Assembly: GCA_002690705.1 (NCBI GenBank)
Contig: NZFO01000006.1
Location: 1-64,000, forward strand
Reading direction: 5' to 3'
Source: Magnetovibrio sp.
Lineage (GTDB): Bacteria > Pseudomonadota > Alphaproteobacteria > Rhodospirillales > Casp-alpha2
Length of the DNA: 64,000 nt
Below the pieces are notes generated by a model. That model worked only from the letters and a program-made list of their open reading frames with translations. It was not told the origin of the DNA and made no database searches. Made by a program: the position numbers and the translations under genes. This document shows, in pieces, positions 1-9,709 of this stretch; positions within the stretch are counted from its first letter, which is position 1; each line of letters begins with the position of its first letter.

Positions 1-99
1 GAGGCACAGGCTGCCGTCGTTTCCGTTGCTAAAGGCTTGGCGGACTCTGGCGAAATAGTAATTTCTGGAAACGATGAAGACAGTGAGATGGTTTATTGA
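1..99 (+). CDS. fliG: Partial C-terminus, probably flagellar motor switch protein FliG
   Basis: The window opens inside a gene; 32 codons remain before TGA at 97-99. The tail has an acidic end finishing MVY and a segment reading AKGLADSGEIVI. This closely resembles the last helix of FliG, where family members end with a pattern like RRLAETGEMVI followed by an acidic tail. FliG is the cytoplasmic rotor protein that couples stator torque to the flagellar C-ring. No other flagellar gene is visible, because the rest of the locus lies to the left. The assignment rests on a short stretch only, so it is moderately confident. Confidence 0.55.
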   Translation, partial: EAQAAVVSVAKGLADSGEIVISGNDEDSEMVY

Positions 100-209
100 T
101 TTCTAAGTTTTTTGCACGATCAGTCTGCAAAAGGAGAAGTTGTGTAGAGATACAGGATGATAGATACTGTCCTGTAAATTGCCGATAGAATCACAATATG
201 GCTGCCTAT

Positions 210-1220
210 TTACCGCATAATCATAACGGAATTATATGCGAGTCTGAGAACATCGGTAGAAACACCCCCCCCGAGAATCCGATTCATAGTTCCCTTACCC
301 GAGTCGCCGAGAACGATAGCTGAATAATTCTTACCTACCTCTATGATTTTTTCGACTGGATCACCTACCTCGACATAAGTCTCTTTCAGTTCAAAGTTCA
401 GTTCACGCTTCAACATATGACTGGCCTCAACAACAATTTTCTCAGCCTTGCTCATTCCTTCGGCATCAGGAGATACGCATATTGCCGACACTTTGGGGTC
501 AGGGAAACGAGCAGCTAACTCGGCCTCTTGTAAAACGATTTGGGTTGAAAAATCGGACCCGTCAATACACACTAAATGCCCTTTTCCCGGAACCAAATTA
601 CGAACCAGCAATACGGAGCACGGAGCGTGATACGCCACCTTTTCAGAGACGCTCGGTGTTAGGGTGGCACGCAACCTGCCCCGCCCTTGTTTAGCAGAGC
701 CCGTGATGATTAAGTTGTATGGTCCCAACTCATATTGATCGAGAATGCCGCTCGCAGCATCTGGCGCAACTTTAAGTTTCAGGACGACGGTACGGCCACT
801 TGAATGTCGGTATTCGATCTTATTATCGCCAAGCGGATCTCCATCGACAATTGTGTTTGTTGTTTCGACTTCCCACTCTTTTTTTAGTTCCTCGTCTCCC
901 ACTAGTAATTCTAAACCCGTCTTAAGCCGTCTTATCCCGGGTAATTCCAAACCCCAACTGAGCATATTTTCTCGCGCTATGCGGACCTGCAGCCCGCCAG
1001 AGTGAAGACCTTGGTCGATAGGCCGTACATAGAGAAGTATGATGTCGCAATCGGGTCTCTGACCGCCCATCCTGGCTGCATATTTCAGACCAAGATAACC
1101 CTCGTCTGACCCGTCAATGCATACGAGTATGCGAAATCGATTACGGCGCTTGTTCTGGAGCGCTTCTAACTTTTCGCGGTATTTTTCTTCCTCTGTTCTC
1201 AAACGATTCTCCTCTGCCAC
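210..1220 (-). CDS. Tandem-domain universal stress protein (UspA family)
   Basis: This 336-residue cytoplasmic protein has two Usp folds. Domain 1 starts near residue 29 (ILVCIDGSDEG) and ends with the nucleotide-loop region GSAKQGRGR...CSVLLVR near residues 174-207. Domain 2 starts near residue 214 (HLVCIDGSD) and ends GDSGKGTMNRILGG...SVMIMR. About 70 extra residues, many charged, interrupt domain 1. The N-terminus is a charged, probably helical leader of about 28 residues. The glycine-rich loops suggest the ATP-binding Usp class. The start codon is GTG; the nearest purine-rich stretch (AAAGG) almost touches it, so the exact start is uncertain. It lies 42 nt downstream of the SLC13 transporter gene on the same strand, so the two may be co-transcribed and the Usp may modulate that transporter (inference). 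Confidence 0.85.
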   Translation of the reverse strand: MAEENRLRTEEEKYREKLEALQNKRRNRFRILVCIDGSDEGYLGLKYAARMGGQRPDCDIILLYVRPIDQGLHSGGLQVRIARENMLSWGLELPGIRRLKTGLELLVGDEELKKEWEVETTNTIVDGDPLGDNKIEYRHSSGRTVVLKLKVAPDAASGILDQYELGPYNLIITGSAKQGRGRLRATLTPSVSEKVAYHAPCSVLLVRNLVPGKGHLVCIDGSDFSTQIVLQEAELAARFPDPKVSAICVSPDAEGMSKAEKIVVEASHMLKRELNFELKETYVEVGDPVEKIIEVGKNYSAIVLGDSGKGTMNRILGGGVSTDVLRLAYNSVMIMR

Positions 1221-1262
1221 CCTTTAGTTTAAGTGAGCGAGACAAAATATGCAGTATATCCC

Positions 1263-2780
1263 TCAAGTGCCCAACAGAGGCCAGTAGAAATAAGCTCCAA
1301 GCATCATCACAATTATCGACATGATACACATTTTCCATCCAACTTTAAGGAAATCTGTCGTTTTTAAATAACCAGATGCATAAACGATTGTGCAAGCGGG
1401 TGTCCCGACGACCGTAAGATAGGCGAAGGCAGAGGAAATGGCGGTTATATATCCAATCACAATTGGACTTTCGTTTGCCACAGTCGCTAAATTCAGAACA
1501 ATTGGTCCAAGGACAGCAACTGCTGCACCGTTTGACATTGTATTTGTTACAAACGTAGTTAACGTGGAAACAGCAGCCCAGAGACCAAGTCCTTCGTCCG
1601 CCCCAAAGGGTGAGAGTAGGTTAAGAAAATGCTCTGCTACCCACTGTGCAGCACCGGTGTCCTTCATCTGGACGCCAAGAGATATCGCTGCCGCATACAA
1701 AAGAATAACGCCCCAATTCACGCCAGAATTAATATCTTCCCATTTAACCAAGCCTGCGACGAGAAAACCTACTGCGCCAAAAATCGCCACGGTGCCCATG
1801 CCGATGGTACCAGATGAGGTTATCCAGCCGGTAAGAACTAGGACAAAAATTAAAATTGCAACCCAATCGCCCGGTTTCAAGCTACCTTGCATGTCGACCT
1901 CAGCACGCAATTTAACGATGGCACGAGAGAGATTGCGGTATTCTGGTTTAAACGTTGCTAGCAAGATTATAGTAACAACAGGGATTTGTATTAAGAACAT
2001 GGGATAAGCAAAAATCATCCAATCCACGTAATCGATTAAATATTTGAGAGTTTCTGGATCGGTTGGATTGTAAAAAAACTCCTTCCAGTAACCAATCATG
2101 ATCGCGTTACGCGCCCCACCTGACGGCGTACCAATACCGGCGACGGAACAACCATAGGAAATAGAAAATAATAAAACTGCTGCCAAATTCCTCACCTTTT
2201 TGGGGTCGTCAGACGTAAGTGTAATCAATGTAATGCCTACAGGAAGCATCATCGCAGCGACAGTGTGTTCTCCAATAAAAGATGCAAGGAACCCGGACAC
2301 TGCGGAAATTCCAAAGCATATGTTGGAGGTTTTTGTACCGGTCACTCGAACTATCAGCCACGCTATACGTTTATCGAGTTTTTGCTTCACTACTGCAACG
2401 GCAAGCATTAAAGATCCCATGATAAAAAGAACCGAATCCGTCATCAAGCTTTTAGCGACATTTGTTGAGTCTAGGCCAAGCAGAAGAACTTGGCCGATGA
2501 TTATCATTAAAGCTACGGTTGGCAGGGGAATGGGTTCAGTGATAAAAAGAATGGTTGCAACCACGGACATAGTCAATACGATCAAAGCTTCCCGACTGAG
2601 ATCATCTGAAAGTGGCAGCTGCAGCAAACCGAAACCCACAGCCATAGCTATAAAAAACCAGCGCTTTTCCCAGAAATAGTATATTTTTAGTGTTTTGCTG
2701 ACTCGGGCCACTTGCTGAACGCTACCATATACACCAATACGCTGGGATAACAACTTTGGTGATAGGCTGTTAAGGCCCAT
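1263..2780 (-). CDS. SLC13/DASS family sodium-anion symporter
   Basis: A polytopic inner-membrane protein with about 11-12 hydrophobic segments. It has the DASS-type stretch FITEPIPLPTVALMIIIGQ and the C-terminal half-repeat NTMSNGAAVAVLGPI, followed by VVGTPACTIVYASG. The family imports di- and tricarboxylates, sulfate or related anions with sodium; the substrate cannot be read from the sequence. A longer reading frame begins at 2825. I prefer ATG at 2780 because GAGGAA lies a few bases upstream of it, while the 2825 ATG has no Shine-Dalgarno. This gives 505 residues, normal for the family. The Usp gene follows 42 nt downstream. Confidence 0.85.
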   Translation of the reverse strand: MGLNSLSPKLLSQRIGVYGSVQQVARVSKTLKIYYFWEKRWFFIAMAVGFGLLQLPLSDDLSREALIVLTMSVVATILFITEPIPLPTVALMIIIGQVLLLGLDSTNVAKSLMTDSVLFIMGSLMLAVAVVKQKLDKRIAWLIVRVTGTKTSNICFGISAVSGFLASFIGEHTVAAMMLPVGITLITLTSDDPKKVRNLAAVLLFSISYGCSVAGIGTPSGGARNAIMIGYWKEFFYNPTDPETLKYLIDYVDWMIFAYPMFLIQIPVVTIILLATFKPEYRNLSRAIVKLRAEVDMQGSLKPGDWVAILIFVLVLTGWITSSGTIGMGTVAIFGAVGFLVAGLVKWEDINSGVNWGVILLYAAAISLGVQMKDTGAAQWVAEHFLNLLSPFGADEGLGLWAAVSTLTTFVTNTMSNGAAVAVLGPIVLNLATVANESPIVIGYITAISSAFAYLTVVGTPACTIVYASGYLKTTDFLKVGWKMCIMSIIVMMLGAYFYWPLLGT

Positions 2781-2968
2781 GGGTTCCTCATAAACACAGC
2801 GAATAAGCCCAACAAATTGGGACATATAACCAGTATATCTTGCCGGAATATCGAAACCGACAACATCAAATGCTCAAGTCAGGCAGACCCGAACTAACCG
2901 GAATTAAACTCGGGCTCCTAACTGCCTATGCCATGTGCGCCTGATAACCAGAGAAGTAAAGTAAATTA

Positions 2969-3631
2969 TTAATTTACTGCGTTTTTTAGCGCGCGGATTG
3001 CAGCTGTATAGTCGTTCCCCTTGAATATAGCGCTTCCTGCCACCAAGACATTTGCTCCTGCAGCCACTATATCGCCCGCAGTTTCCGAATTTACTCCGCC
3101 ATCTACCTCCAGGTCAATTGGGCGATTACCAATCATTTTCCGGAGACGAGCGATTTTTTCGAGTTGAGAGGAAATGAAACTTTGGCCACCAAATCCCGGG
3201 TTAACTGTCATAACCAATATTAAATCTACCTCGTCTAAGACATATTCGACAACCGTCTCTGGTGTGTGAGGATTTAAAGACACCCCTGCTTTTTTTCCAA
3301 CCGAGCGAATTAACTGAATGGAGCGATCTAAGTGCTGATCGGCTTCAGCGTGAACTGTGATAATGTCGGCACCAGCGCGCGCATACTGCTCTATATGAGG
3401 CTGCGCTGGGTTAATCATTAAATGCACGTCGAGAGGCTTTTCTGTGTGAGGCCTAATGCATCTAATTACCGGTGGTCCCAAAGTCAGGTTCGGCACGAAA
3501 TGACCGTCCATAACGTCAATATGAACGTAGTCACATCCTGCCCTGTCGATAGCGCGTACCTCATCACCTAATTTTGCAAAATCGGCGGAGAGTATGGAGG
3601 GCGCGATCTTAACTTTTGCGTTATCGGCCAT
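2969..3631 (-). CDS. rpe: Ribulose-phosphate 3-epimerase
   Basis: This enzyme interconverts D-ribulose 5-phosphate and D-xylulose 5-phosphate in the pentose phosphate and Calvin pathways. At 220 residues it has the family's length and motifs: an N-terminal [13 protein letters not shown], metal-site residues in [30 protein letters not shown], and the phosphate-binding VDGGVN and [11 protein letters not shown]. It is the last gene of a tkt-fba-rpe run on the minus strand and starts 11 nt after the aldolase stop. That arrangement implies co-transcription and a shared role in sugar-phosphate rearrangement. Confidence 0.95.
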   Translation of the reverse strand: MADNAKVKIAPSILSADFAKLGDEVRAIDRAGCDYVHIDVMDGHFVPNLTLGPPVIRCIRPHTEKPLDVHLMINPAQPHIEQYARAGADIITVHAEADQHLDRSIQLIRSVGKKAGVSLNPHTPETVVEYVLDEVDLILVMTVNPGFGGQSFISSQLEKIARLRKMIGNRPIDLEVDGGVNSETAGDIVAAGANVLVAGSAIFKGNDYTAAIRALKNAVN

Positions 3632-3642
3632 TTTATTGGCCT

Positions 3643-4707
3643 TTAATTCACTGTCGGGTCAAGTGATCCATCGGCATAGCGAGCTGCCATATCAGATAAT
3701 GGAATAGGCTTAATTTTCGATCCATTGCCGGCACAGCTAAAACGTTCAAAGCGATCTGTACAAACCTTTTCCATAGCAGTGATCGCAGGTTTGAGGTAAG
3801 CTCGAGGATCAAACTCTGCCTTTTTCTCGTTTAAAACCTTCCGTATCGCTCCTGTTATTGCCATCCGATTATCGGTATCAATATTCACTTTTCTCACCCC
3901 ATTTCTAATACCCACCTCTATTTCTTCAATTGGCACACCGTAAGTTTGTGGCATTTCGCCGCCAAATTTATTTATGATATCCTGTAAGTCTTGGGGCACG
4001 GTTGAGGAACCATGCATAACAAGGTGTGTGTCTGGTAGTTTGGCATGGATAGCCTTGACGACATCCATCGCTAGGATATCGCCCGTTGGCTTACGCGTGA
4101 ATTTATACGCGCCATGGGAAGTGCCGATAGCGACGGCAAGTGCATCACATTTTGTATGCTTTACAAAATCAGCAGCCTCATCTGGATCGGTAACAAGCAT
4201 ATCTTTGGCAAGTTTGCCTTCGAAGCCATGGCCATCCTCTTTATCCCCCTCTCCAGTTTCAAGTGAGCCTAAACAACCTAACTCTCCCTCAACAGACACG
4301 CCAACCAAGTGGGCCATTTCTGTGACCTTACGCGTAGTTTTGACATTGTATTCGTAAGATGCTGGCGTTTTAGCATCTTCCTCCAGAGATCCATCCATCA
4401 TAACCGATGAAAACCCGTTTGCGATAGCCGACATGCACGTTGCCGCGTTATTGCCGTGGTCTTGGTGCATGCAAACTGGCACTTCCGGGTACATCTCCGT
4501 CGCGGCGACTATCAAATGGCGCAGAACGGTGTCATTGGCATACTTTCGTGCCCCGCGACTCGCCTGCATTATTACTGGACTGTCTGTTTTATTCGCAGCG
4601 GACATGATGGCTAACATTTGTTCCATATTATTAATGTTAAAGGCTGGCATGCCGTAGTCGTTTTCTGCCGCGTGGTCGAGTAACTGTCTAAGTGAAACCA
4701 AAGCCAT
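3643..4707 (-). CDS. fba: Class II fructose-bisphosphate aldolase, Calvin-cycle subtype
   Basis: A zinc-dependent aldolase that joins dihydroxyacetone phosphate and glyceraldehyde 3-phosphate to fructose 1,6-bisphosphate, or sedoheptulose bisphosphate in CbbA-like members. The 354-residue protein shows the class II signatures: the zinc/catalytic region [24 protein letters not shown], the second signature [23 protein letters not shown], and [10 protein letters not shown]. The length and the LGSLETG...EDGHGFEG insertion match the CbbA-type branch. A clear AAGGGA lies upstream of the ATG. It lies between tkt and rpe with small gaps. No RuBisCO or phosphoribulokinase gene is visible here, so autotrophy cannot be concluded. 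Confidence 0.93.
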   Translation of the reverse strand: MALVSLRQLLDHAAENDYGMPAFNINNMEQMLAIMSAANKTDSPVIMQASRGARKYANDTVLRHLIVAATEMYPEVPVCMHQDHGNNAATCMSAIANGFSSVMMDGSLEEDAKTPASYEYNVKTTRKVTEMAHLVGVSVEGELGCLGSLETGEGDKEDGHGFEGKLAKDMLVTDPDEAADFVKHTKCDALAVAIGTSHGAYKFTRKPTGDILAMDVVKAIHAKLPDTHLVMHGSSTVPQDLQDIINKFGGEMPQTYGVPIEEIEVGIRNGVRKVNIDTDNRMAITGAIRKVLNEKKAEFDPRAYLKPAITAMEKVCTDRFERFSCAGNGSKIKPIPLSDMAARYADGSLDPTVN

Positions 4708-4755
4708 AAAATTATCCCTTTCGAGAATTAAATTTATATTTACTCAGTTAACTGC

Positions 4756-6732
4756 CTAAATTCTGTCTTTAACCGCGGTTATAATGTTTTCACATGTAAT
4801 ACCAAAGTGCTTAAATAGAGCGCTGGCTGGTCCCGAGGCTCCGAAGCTACTCATACCAATAAAACCACCTTTCGGGCCAATATATGCATCCCACCCCATG
4901 CGCACGCCAGCTTCAACGCCAACTCGTATCGTACCCTGACCAAGAATACTATCTTGATAGCTTGAGTCTTGTTTGTCGAATAGTTCCCAACAGGGCATTG
5001 AGATGACGGCGGTTGGTATGCCCTCGGCTTGCAAGCTCTCTCGTGCTGACACTGCGAGTTGAACCTCTGAACCCGTAGCCATGAGGGTCACTCGACGCTG
5101 CCCACCCTCGCCTTCCAAAAGCACATATGCCCCTTTGGCTGACAAATTTTCTTCTGTGTGGGCGATCCGCTGTATAGGAACATTTTGACGGGTGAGAACC
5201 ATTCCTGACGGCCTGTTTTTATTCTCTAAGGCTAAAGCCCAGCATTCAGACGTTTCAACCGCGTCACACGGACGAAAGACATTGAAATTTGGTTGTGCAC
5301 GCAACATCGCTAAGGTCTCCACAGGCTGATGTGTGGGGCCATCTTCGCCGAGACCGATAGAATCGTGGGTTAAGACATAAATAACGCGTTGTTCCATAAG
5401 CGAAGACAAACGCATAGCACCTTTCATGTAATCGGCAAAGACCAGAAATGTACCAGCATATGGAACAAAACCGCCATGCAACGCGATGCCGTTCATCGCA
5501 CCTGCCATCCCGTGTTCACGGACACCGTAGTGGAGATATCGTCCGCTGAAGTTTGAGGGTTTTATGGGACATGTGCTCGGTGTTTTGGTGTTTACCGAAC
5601 CGGTTAAATCTGCCGCGCCACCGATGAGATCAGGAATAACTTCTGTTAATACTGAGAGCACTTCGCCGGAGGCTTTACGAGTAGCCCAGTTCACGGATTC
5701 TTTAGAACAATTCTTCTTATGCACATTTACAGCATTCATCCATCCGTTTGGTAGAGTGCCAGAGATCATTCGTTCAAATTCTTCACGGTTACGGTCATTT
5801 TTGAGCCTACTCTCCCAAGCGATGCGATCCGCTTGGTGTTTTGTGCCTGCATCTCGCCACGCCATTAAAATATCTTCGGGGATAATAAATGGGCCATGAG
5901 GCCATCCCTTTTTCTCACGCGCGCCCTGAAGTTCCTCTTCGCCAAGCGGTGCGCCATGCGTTGATGCAGTGCCGGCTTTTGTTGGAGAGCCATGACCGAT
6001 TTCAGTTTTACATGCTATTAGTGAGGGTTTTTTACTTAGTTTTGCGGCCTCTATTGCTATAGTCACTGCCTCTGGATCGTGGCCGTTAATTGCTTTTACA
6101 TCCCACCCACAGGCTTTAAACCGGCTCAACTGATCGTCCCCGACAGTCATGTCAGTTTGGCCATCGATGCAGATGCCATTGTCATCGAAGAGAATGATTA
6201 ATTTTGCAATTCCCATGTAACCCGCTAATGACACCGCTTCGTGAGAAACTCCCTCCATGAGGCAGCCATCGCCCGCGATGACGTATGTATAATGATCGAC
6301 GAGACCATCTCCAAAACGCGCGTTGAGCATGCGCTCTGCCAAGGCCATGCCTACAGCTGTCGATAAACCCTGTCCTAGGGGGCCTGTTGTGGTCTCGATG
6401 CCGGCGGCATGACCGTACTCGGGGTGGCCCGCGGTTTTAGCCCCAATTTGTCGGAAGTTTTTGATTTCATCCAGTGTCATATCTTTATATCCGGTGAGGT
6501 AAAGTAAAGAGTACAACAACATTGAGCCGTGGCCTGCGCTGAGCACAAACCGGTCGCGATCCATCCAATCTGGCTTAGACGAGTCGAATTTCAAAAAACG
6601 GGTAAACAAAACCGTTGCCGCATCTGCCATCCCCATGGGCATGCCAGGGTGCCCTGAGTTGGCCTGTTGCACTGCATCCGCGGACAGGAAGCGGATCGCG
6701 TTCGCCATATTTTGATGGGATGCGCCTGTCAT
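4756..6732 (-). CDS. tkt: Transketolase
   Basis: This thiamine-diphosphate and magnesium enzyme transfers two-carbon ketol units between sugar phosphates. The 658-residue protein has all expected parts: an N-terminal [59 protein letters not shown], the ThDP motif [13 protein letters not shown]...ILFDDN, and the central YREH-like region [15 protein letters not shown]. It also has [16 protein letters not shown] and a C-terminal transketolase domain ending in SFGASGPA. A strong AAGGGGA precedes the ATG. It leads the tkt-fba-rpe operon, and the roughly 500-nt gap upstream should hold the operon promoter. Confidence 0.96.
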   Translation of the reverse strand: MTGASHQNMANAIRFLSADAVQQANSGHPGMPMGMADAATVLFTRFLKFDSSKPDWMDRDRFVLSAGHGSMLLYSLLYLTGYKDMTLDEIKNFRQIGAKTAGHPEYGHAAGIETTTGPLGQGLSTAVGMALAERMLNARFGDGLVDHYTYVIAGDGCLMEGVSHEAVSLAGYMGIAKLIILFDDNGICIDGQTDMTVGDDQLSRFKACGWDVKAINGHDPEAVTIAIEAAKLSKKPSLIACKTEIGHGSPTKAGTASTHGAPLGEEELQGAREKKGWPHGPFIIPEDILMAWRDAGTKHQADRIAWESRLKNDRNREEFERMISGTLPNGWMNAVNVHKKNCSKESVNWATRKASGEVLSVLTEVIPDLIGGAADLTGSVNTKTPSTCPIKPSNFSGRYLHYGVREHGMAGAMNGIALHGGFVPYAGTFLVFADYMKGAMRLSSLMEQRVIYVLTHDSIGLGEDGPTHQPVETLAMLRAQPNFNVFRPCDAVETSECWALALENKNRPSGMVLTRQNVPIQRIAHTEENLSAKGAYVLLEGEGGQRRVTLMATGSEVQLAVSARESLQAEGIPTAVISMPCWELFDKQDSSYQDSILGQGTIRVGVEAGVRMGWDAYIGPKGGFIGMSSFGASGPASALFKHFGITCENIITAVKDRI

Positions 6733-7250
6733 AAATAATTCCCCTTGATACGTGACCCTGATGGCCCAATGATTTCTACGACGGTACTTTAAATTTCTCG
6801 AGTTCGGCAGTAACAGCTTATCTATTCCTCAGCACAGTTATTTTAAACAATTGCACCTTAGATTTGGAGTCTGTTTTTCAACGTTAGACCGAACTTTTTA
6901 CCAAGCCGGACAAAACATGGATATCGGGAGCCATGTAAAAAAATCCTTATGCTTCCATATAAATTAACTTTGTGTTTTAAGCATGTTCAGAGGAATGCTT
7001 GTGAAGCAAGAGAGCTTACAGCGAGCTATGTACAGCAATGCAGAAGCGTCCCACTATCATATTAACAAAGTGTGTGGTAATTAACTGATCAAGGCAGATA
7101 CCCTCTGTCAGTAAAGTTTTGGACACCTGAAGAGTGAAAATTATATTTGTAATCATCGCTTATAAATAAACACGGAAATATATATGCTAGCGCATTACTT
7201 GTGAAGAACTGTTTGGGTTTGTATTCCATATTGCCAACTCTGCGTATAGA
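6733..7250. other. Intergenic region between divergent tkt and bolA
   Basis: About 520 nt without a convincing gene. It separates the divergent tkt operon (minus) and bolA (plus), so promoters for both should lie here. I see short imperfect hairpins such as ATGCTTGTGAAGCA near 6996-7010, but no recognisable RNA gene or operator. Confidence 0.5.
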
Positions 7251-7262
7251 AGGAGGATGACG

Positions 7263-7574
7263 TTGACAGTCCAACAAACAATTAAAGATAAAATTCAGGC
7301 TGCACTTGCGCCTGAGCATCTTGAGGTGATCAACGAGAGCCACATGCATAACGTTCCGCCGGGATCGGAGTCCCATTTCAAAGTTATCGTCGTATCGACG
7401 CTGTTTGAGTGTAAAAGTAGGGTGGAGAGACATCAAAACGTCAATTCTATATTGGCTGACGAATTGGCTGGATCAGTTCACGCGCTTTCGATGCAAACCC
7501 ATACTGCAACTGAATGGGAGGAACGGTCGCGTAAAATTATTAAATCACCTAATTGCCGGGGCGGTAGTTTGTAA
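7263..7574 (+). CDS. bolA: BolA-family protein
   Basis: A small cytoplasmic BolA/YrbA-like protein. The family binds [2Fe-2S] clusters together with monothiol glutaredoxins and influences iron homeostasis and cell shape. Visible features are SHMHNVPPGSESHFKVIVVS, with the conserved H-x-H region, a variable loop, RHQNVNSILADEL, and VHALSMQTHTATEW ending in the typical SP-C-GG tail. An in-frame ATG at 7257 directly abuts the strong AGGAGG at 7251-7256 and cannot be the start. The TTG at 7263 lies 6 nt from that site and is preferred, giving 103 residues. No glutaredoxin gene follows, because the tRNA-His island begins about 170 nt downstream. Confidence 0.88.
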   Translation: MTVQQTIKDKIQAALAPEHLEVINESHMHNVPPGSESHFKVIVVSTLFECKSRVERHQNVNSILADELAGSVHALSMQTHTATEWEERSRKIIKSPNCRGGSL

Positions 7575-7590
7575 GAGCCGTCTTTTCGGG

Positions 7591-7737
7591 ATGTCTAAGT
7601 TTGACGATGTTTTGCGAGTACTACCCCTGCTCTGCGTTACAACATGTTCGCTGAATATAGCATGGCTCGCGCCGCAGGCACCGGTGCACGAAAAAACGAA
7701 CACCTTGGATGATGGGGATTCCCGAGCCAATCAATAG
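7591..7737 (+). CDS. Possible small hypothetical protein (48 aa)
   Basis: A short frame starting with ATG 17 nt after bolA. The predicted peptide has a hydrophobic N-terminal stretch (LRVLPLLCVTTCSLNIAWL) that could be a signal or membrane anchor, then a charged tail. There is no strong Shine-Dalgarno and I do not recognise the family. It ends just before the left att copy of the integrated element, so it could be a chromosomal gene fragment. Low confidence that it is translated. Confidence 0.2.
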   Translation: MSKFDDVLRVLPLLCVTTCSLNIAWLAPQAPVHEKTNTLDDGDSRANQ

Positions 7738-7743
7738 AATAAA

Positions 7744-7799
7744 AATGGGGTGGCTGATGGGATTTGAACCCACGACCCTCGGCACCACAAGCCGATGCT
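7744..7799 (-). repeat. attL: truncated 3' copy of tRNA-His (56-bp direct repeat)
   Basis: These 56 bp are identical to 20902-20957. They comprise the anticodon arm, variable region, T arm, 3' acceptor strand and CCA of tRNA-His (minus sense). The 5' part (D arm and 5' acceptor strand) is missing, so this is not a tRNA gene. Beyond 7799 the sequence diverges from tRNA-His. This is the displaced attachment site left by site-specific integration into tRNA-His. Confidence 0.9.
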
Positions 7800-7922
7800 A
7801 TGTATATCATGTGGTGGAAGAAGGTGTCAGGAAAAATCAAGAATAGCGTATGTTTTTGGTGCTTTTTAGATTATCCGTTGCCTGCTCCCCTCCTTACTAG
7901 TATCAAGGTGTAAGTAATTTTT

Positions 7923-7941
7923 GTTGCCTAGAAGTTGCCTA
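7923..7941 (+). repeat. Paired GTTGCCTA words, left arm-type site
   Basis: GTTGCCTA occurs at 7923-7930 and 7934-7941, start-to-start 11 bp, one helical turn apart. A third GTTGCCT is at 7877. The same 11-bp spaced pair occurs near the right end (20828-20846) in the same orientation, and inverted at 12056-12074. Location just inside att and ahead of the integrase suggests arm-type integrase or excisionase binding sites. Confidence 0.55.
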
Positions 7942-7958
7942 GTTAACATTTCCAAGAG

Positions 7959-9200
7959 ATGCAAATGCCGCGCTACATTCCACGAACTGCCTCACAGTGG
8001 AACCGGCTGGAAGCCGTTAATGGTCGCCAGACTGACTACGTTGACCACGGGCCGAACCGTGTGCCGGGTTTGGTATTGCGGGTATCACCAACCGGTAAAA
8101 AATCATGGGTGGTTACTGCCCGACGCCCTGGCATGAAAAACCCAAGCCGCTTTACCCTTGGTGATATCCGCGACTTGGCGACACTGACAGAAGCACGGGA
8201 AAAAGCGGCGCAATTTAAAGGCGAACTAAAAGCCGGTCGCGATCCATTGGCCGAACGTGCTGCCCAAAAAGCCGAAGCCGCTGTCACCCGTCTGGAAACC
8301 GTAGACAAACTACTAGAGGCATTCTGCCAGCACTGCGAGCAGACCAACCGAACCGGCAAGGAACAGGCTTCACTATTGAGGAATGATGTCCTGACCCACT
8401 GGAAAGGCCGTAACATTCGAACCCTCACCCGGCGCGATGTGCGCGATGTGGTGGAGCAGAAGAAGAAGAAAGCCCCCGTCAGGGCCAACCGCCTGTTGAC
8501 GTTGATAAAAACGTTTTTCACCTGGGCGATGGAACATGACCACATCGAGGCAAACCCCGCCCACGGCTTAAAGCCCCCAACGCCTGAACATTCACGCAAT
8601 AGGGTTTTGGATGATGAAGAACTAAAAGCCGTTTGGGACGCCGCCGTGGTGGCTGGTGCGCCATTCGGGGCCATAACCCGCCTTTTGATACTAACGGCAC
8701 AACGGCGCGAAGAAGTGGCCGGTATGCGGTGGTCTGAGATTAACCCTGACACGGCGGAATGGGTTATCCCCGCCTCCCGAAGCAAGAACGGTGAAGAAAA
8801 TCGTGTTCCACTGACAGCAAGTGCATTGAGTATCATTTAGGCGCAACCCAAAGTTAAAGGCTCTAACTTCGTTTTTCCGTCCAGCCGTAACCCAGAGACC
8901 AAACACGCGTCAGGCTACTCAAAGGCGAAGGCCCGTCTTGATAAGGCTAGTGGTGTAACCGACTGGCGTTTCCATGATCTGCGGCGCACGGCGGCATCGG
9001 GTATGGCAAGGATGGAAATAGCGCCGCATGTGGTCGAAAAGATACTGAACCACACCACCGGTATCATTGGCGGCGTGGCGGCAGTTTATAACCGCTATGG
9101 GTATGACAAAGAAAAACGCCGCGCCTTGGAAGCATGGGAAAGCGTTGTGATTGGAAATCTGGATCTAACTAACGTTATCGAACTACACAGGGCTAACTAG
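7959..9200 (+). pseudogene. int: Tyrosine integrase interrupted by an in-frame TAG
   Basis: A site-specific recombinase of the phage-integrase family with an N-terminal arm-DNA-binding domain (DUF4102-like; LVLRVSPTGKKSW...FTLGDIRDLATLTEAR). It then has a core-binding domain and a catalytic domain. The frame of 414 codons contains one stop, TAG at 8838-8840 (codon 294). Catalytic Arg249 (TAQRREEVAGMRW) lies before the stop. The H339-x-x-R342 box (FHDLRRTAA) and the nucleophile Tyr377 (AAVYNRYGY) lie after it in the same frame, with no frameshift. The truncated product would be inactive. Either the element is immobilised by a recent point mutation or the codon is suppressed; the former is likelier. 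ATG at 7959 or 7965 could be the start. The gene reads into the element from attL. Confidence 0.85.
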
Positions 9201-9497
9201 ATATAGGGTGTATTCTATATTGTATTGAGGCGTTAAACACTGTATATTGTGTTTATCGCGCATTGTTGCGAGATCGGTTTTAAGGCGTTCGTTTATGAAA
9301 TGAGAAACTGTATCAACCGAGAACCTGATATAAAAGTTGGCAAGTTGCCGGGTCGCATTGCGCGGGCCACCCAAAACCGAACGATCTGCTAGAAACTCAG
9401 AACTCCAACGTTCAACCGTAATTTGGCGGTGGCGTTGGTGCATGTGTTCCATCGTTGCCGCCGTGAACGATGGAGTTAGATATGCCACACATGACAC
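9183..9497 (-). CDS. Possible hypothetical protein opposite the excisionase promoter
   Basis: An open frame of up to 104 codons on the minus strand fills the gap between the integrase end and the excisionase gene, overlapping the integrase end by 18 nt. It has a plausible soluble composition (VERWSSEFLADRSVLGG, LANFYIRFSVDTVSHF) and could encode a divergent regulator starting at one of several ATGs near 9450. I do not recognise a family, and no strong Shine-Dalgarno is visible. It may be only a chance frame. Confidence 0.25.
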   Translation of the reverse strand: MSCVAYLTPSFTAATMEHMHQRHRQITVERWSSEFLADRSVLGGPRNATRQLANFYIRFSVDTVSHFINERLKTDLATMRDKHNIQCLTPQYNIEYTLYLVSPV

Positions 9498-9703
9498 GGC
9501 AAACCCTGATCGAAGAATACCCAGTCCCCAAAACTCGTCCTGGCCTTCGGCGCTGGATTAAGAAACTTGGCTTTCCAAAGCCAGTTTATGCGCACTCTAA
9601 CTTACCCCTGTGGTCTCCAGAGGCGGTGGAAGAATGGTTCGAAAGCCGCTCTGCATACCGGTTCGATGCGGGCCGCGTTACTCACGCAAAAGACAAGGGG
9701 TGA
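9482..9703 (+). CDS. AlpA-like DNA-binding protein (probable excisionase)
   Basis: A 73-residue protein with the winged-helix layout of AlpA/MerR-type excisionases: an N-terminal TLIEEYPV, then RRWIKKLGFPKPVY, then LPLWSPEAVEEWFESR. AlpA-like proteins activate or direct excision of P4-type elements and can regulate integrase. An ATG at 9470 is also in frame, but GGAG at 9472-9475 is well placed only for the ATG at 9482, so I chose that. The replication gene starts 7 nt after its stop, indicating co-transcription. The protein should act at the att arms of this element. Confidence 0.72.
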   Translation: MPHMTRQTLIEEYPVPKTRPGLRRWIKKLGFPKPVYAHSNLPLWSPEAVEEWFESRSAYRFDAGRVTHAKDKG

Positions 9704-9709
9704 GGAGCC

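Noticed and set aside
7744-7799. A second tRNA-His gene
   Set aside because: Only the 3' part is present; the D arm and 5' acceptor strand are missing, so it cannot fold as a tRNA.
8036-8836. A 266-codon open frame on the minus strand
   Set aside because: It lies entirely opposite the integrase, whose domain motifs are clear; the antisense frame has no family resemblance.
8838-8840. Genetic-code change with TAG read as an amino acid
   Set aside because: No other long gene in the window contains an internal TAG apart from visibly decayed ones, so a mutation is simpler.
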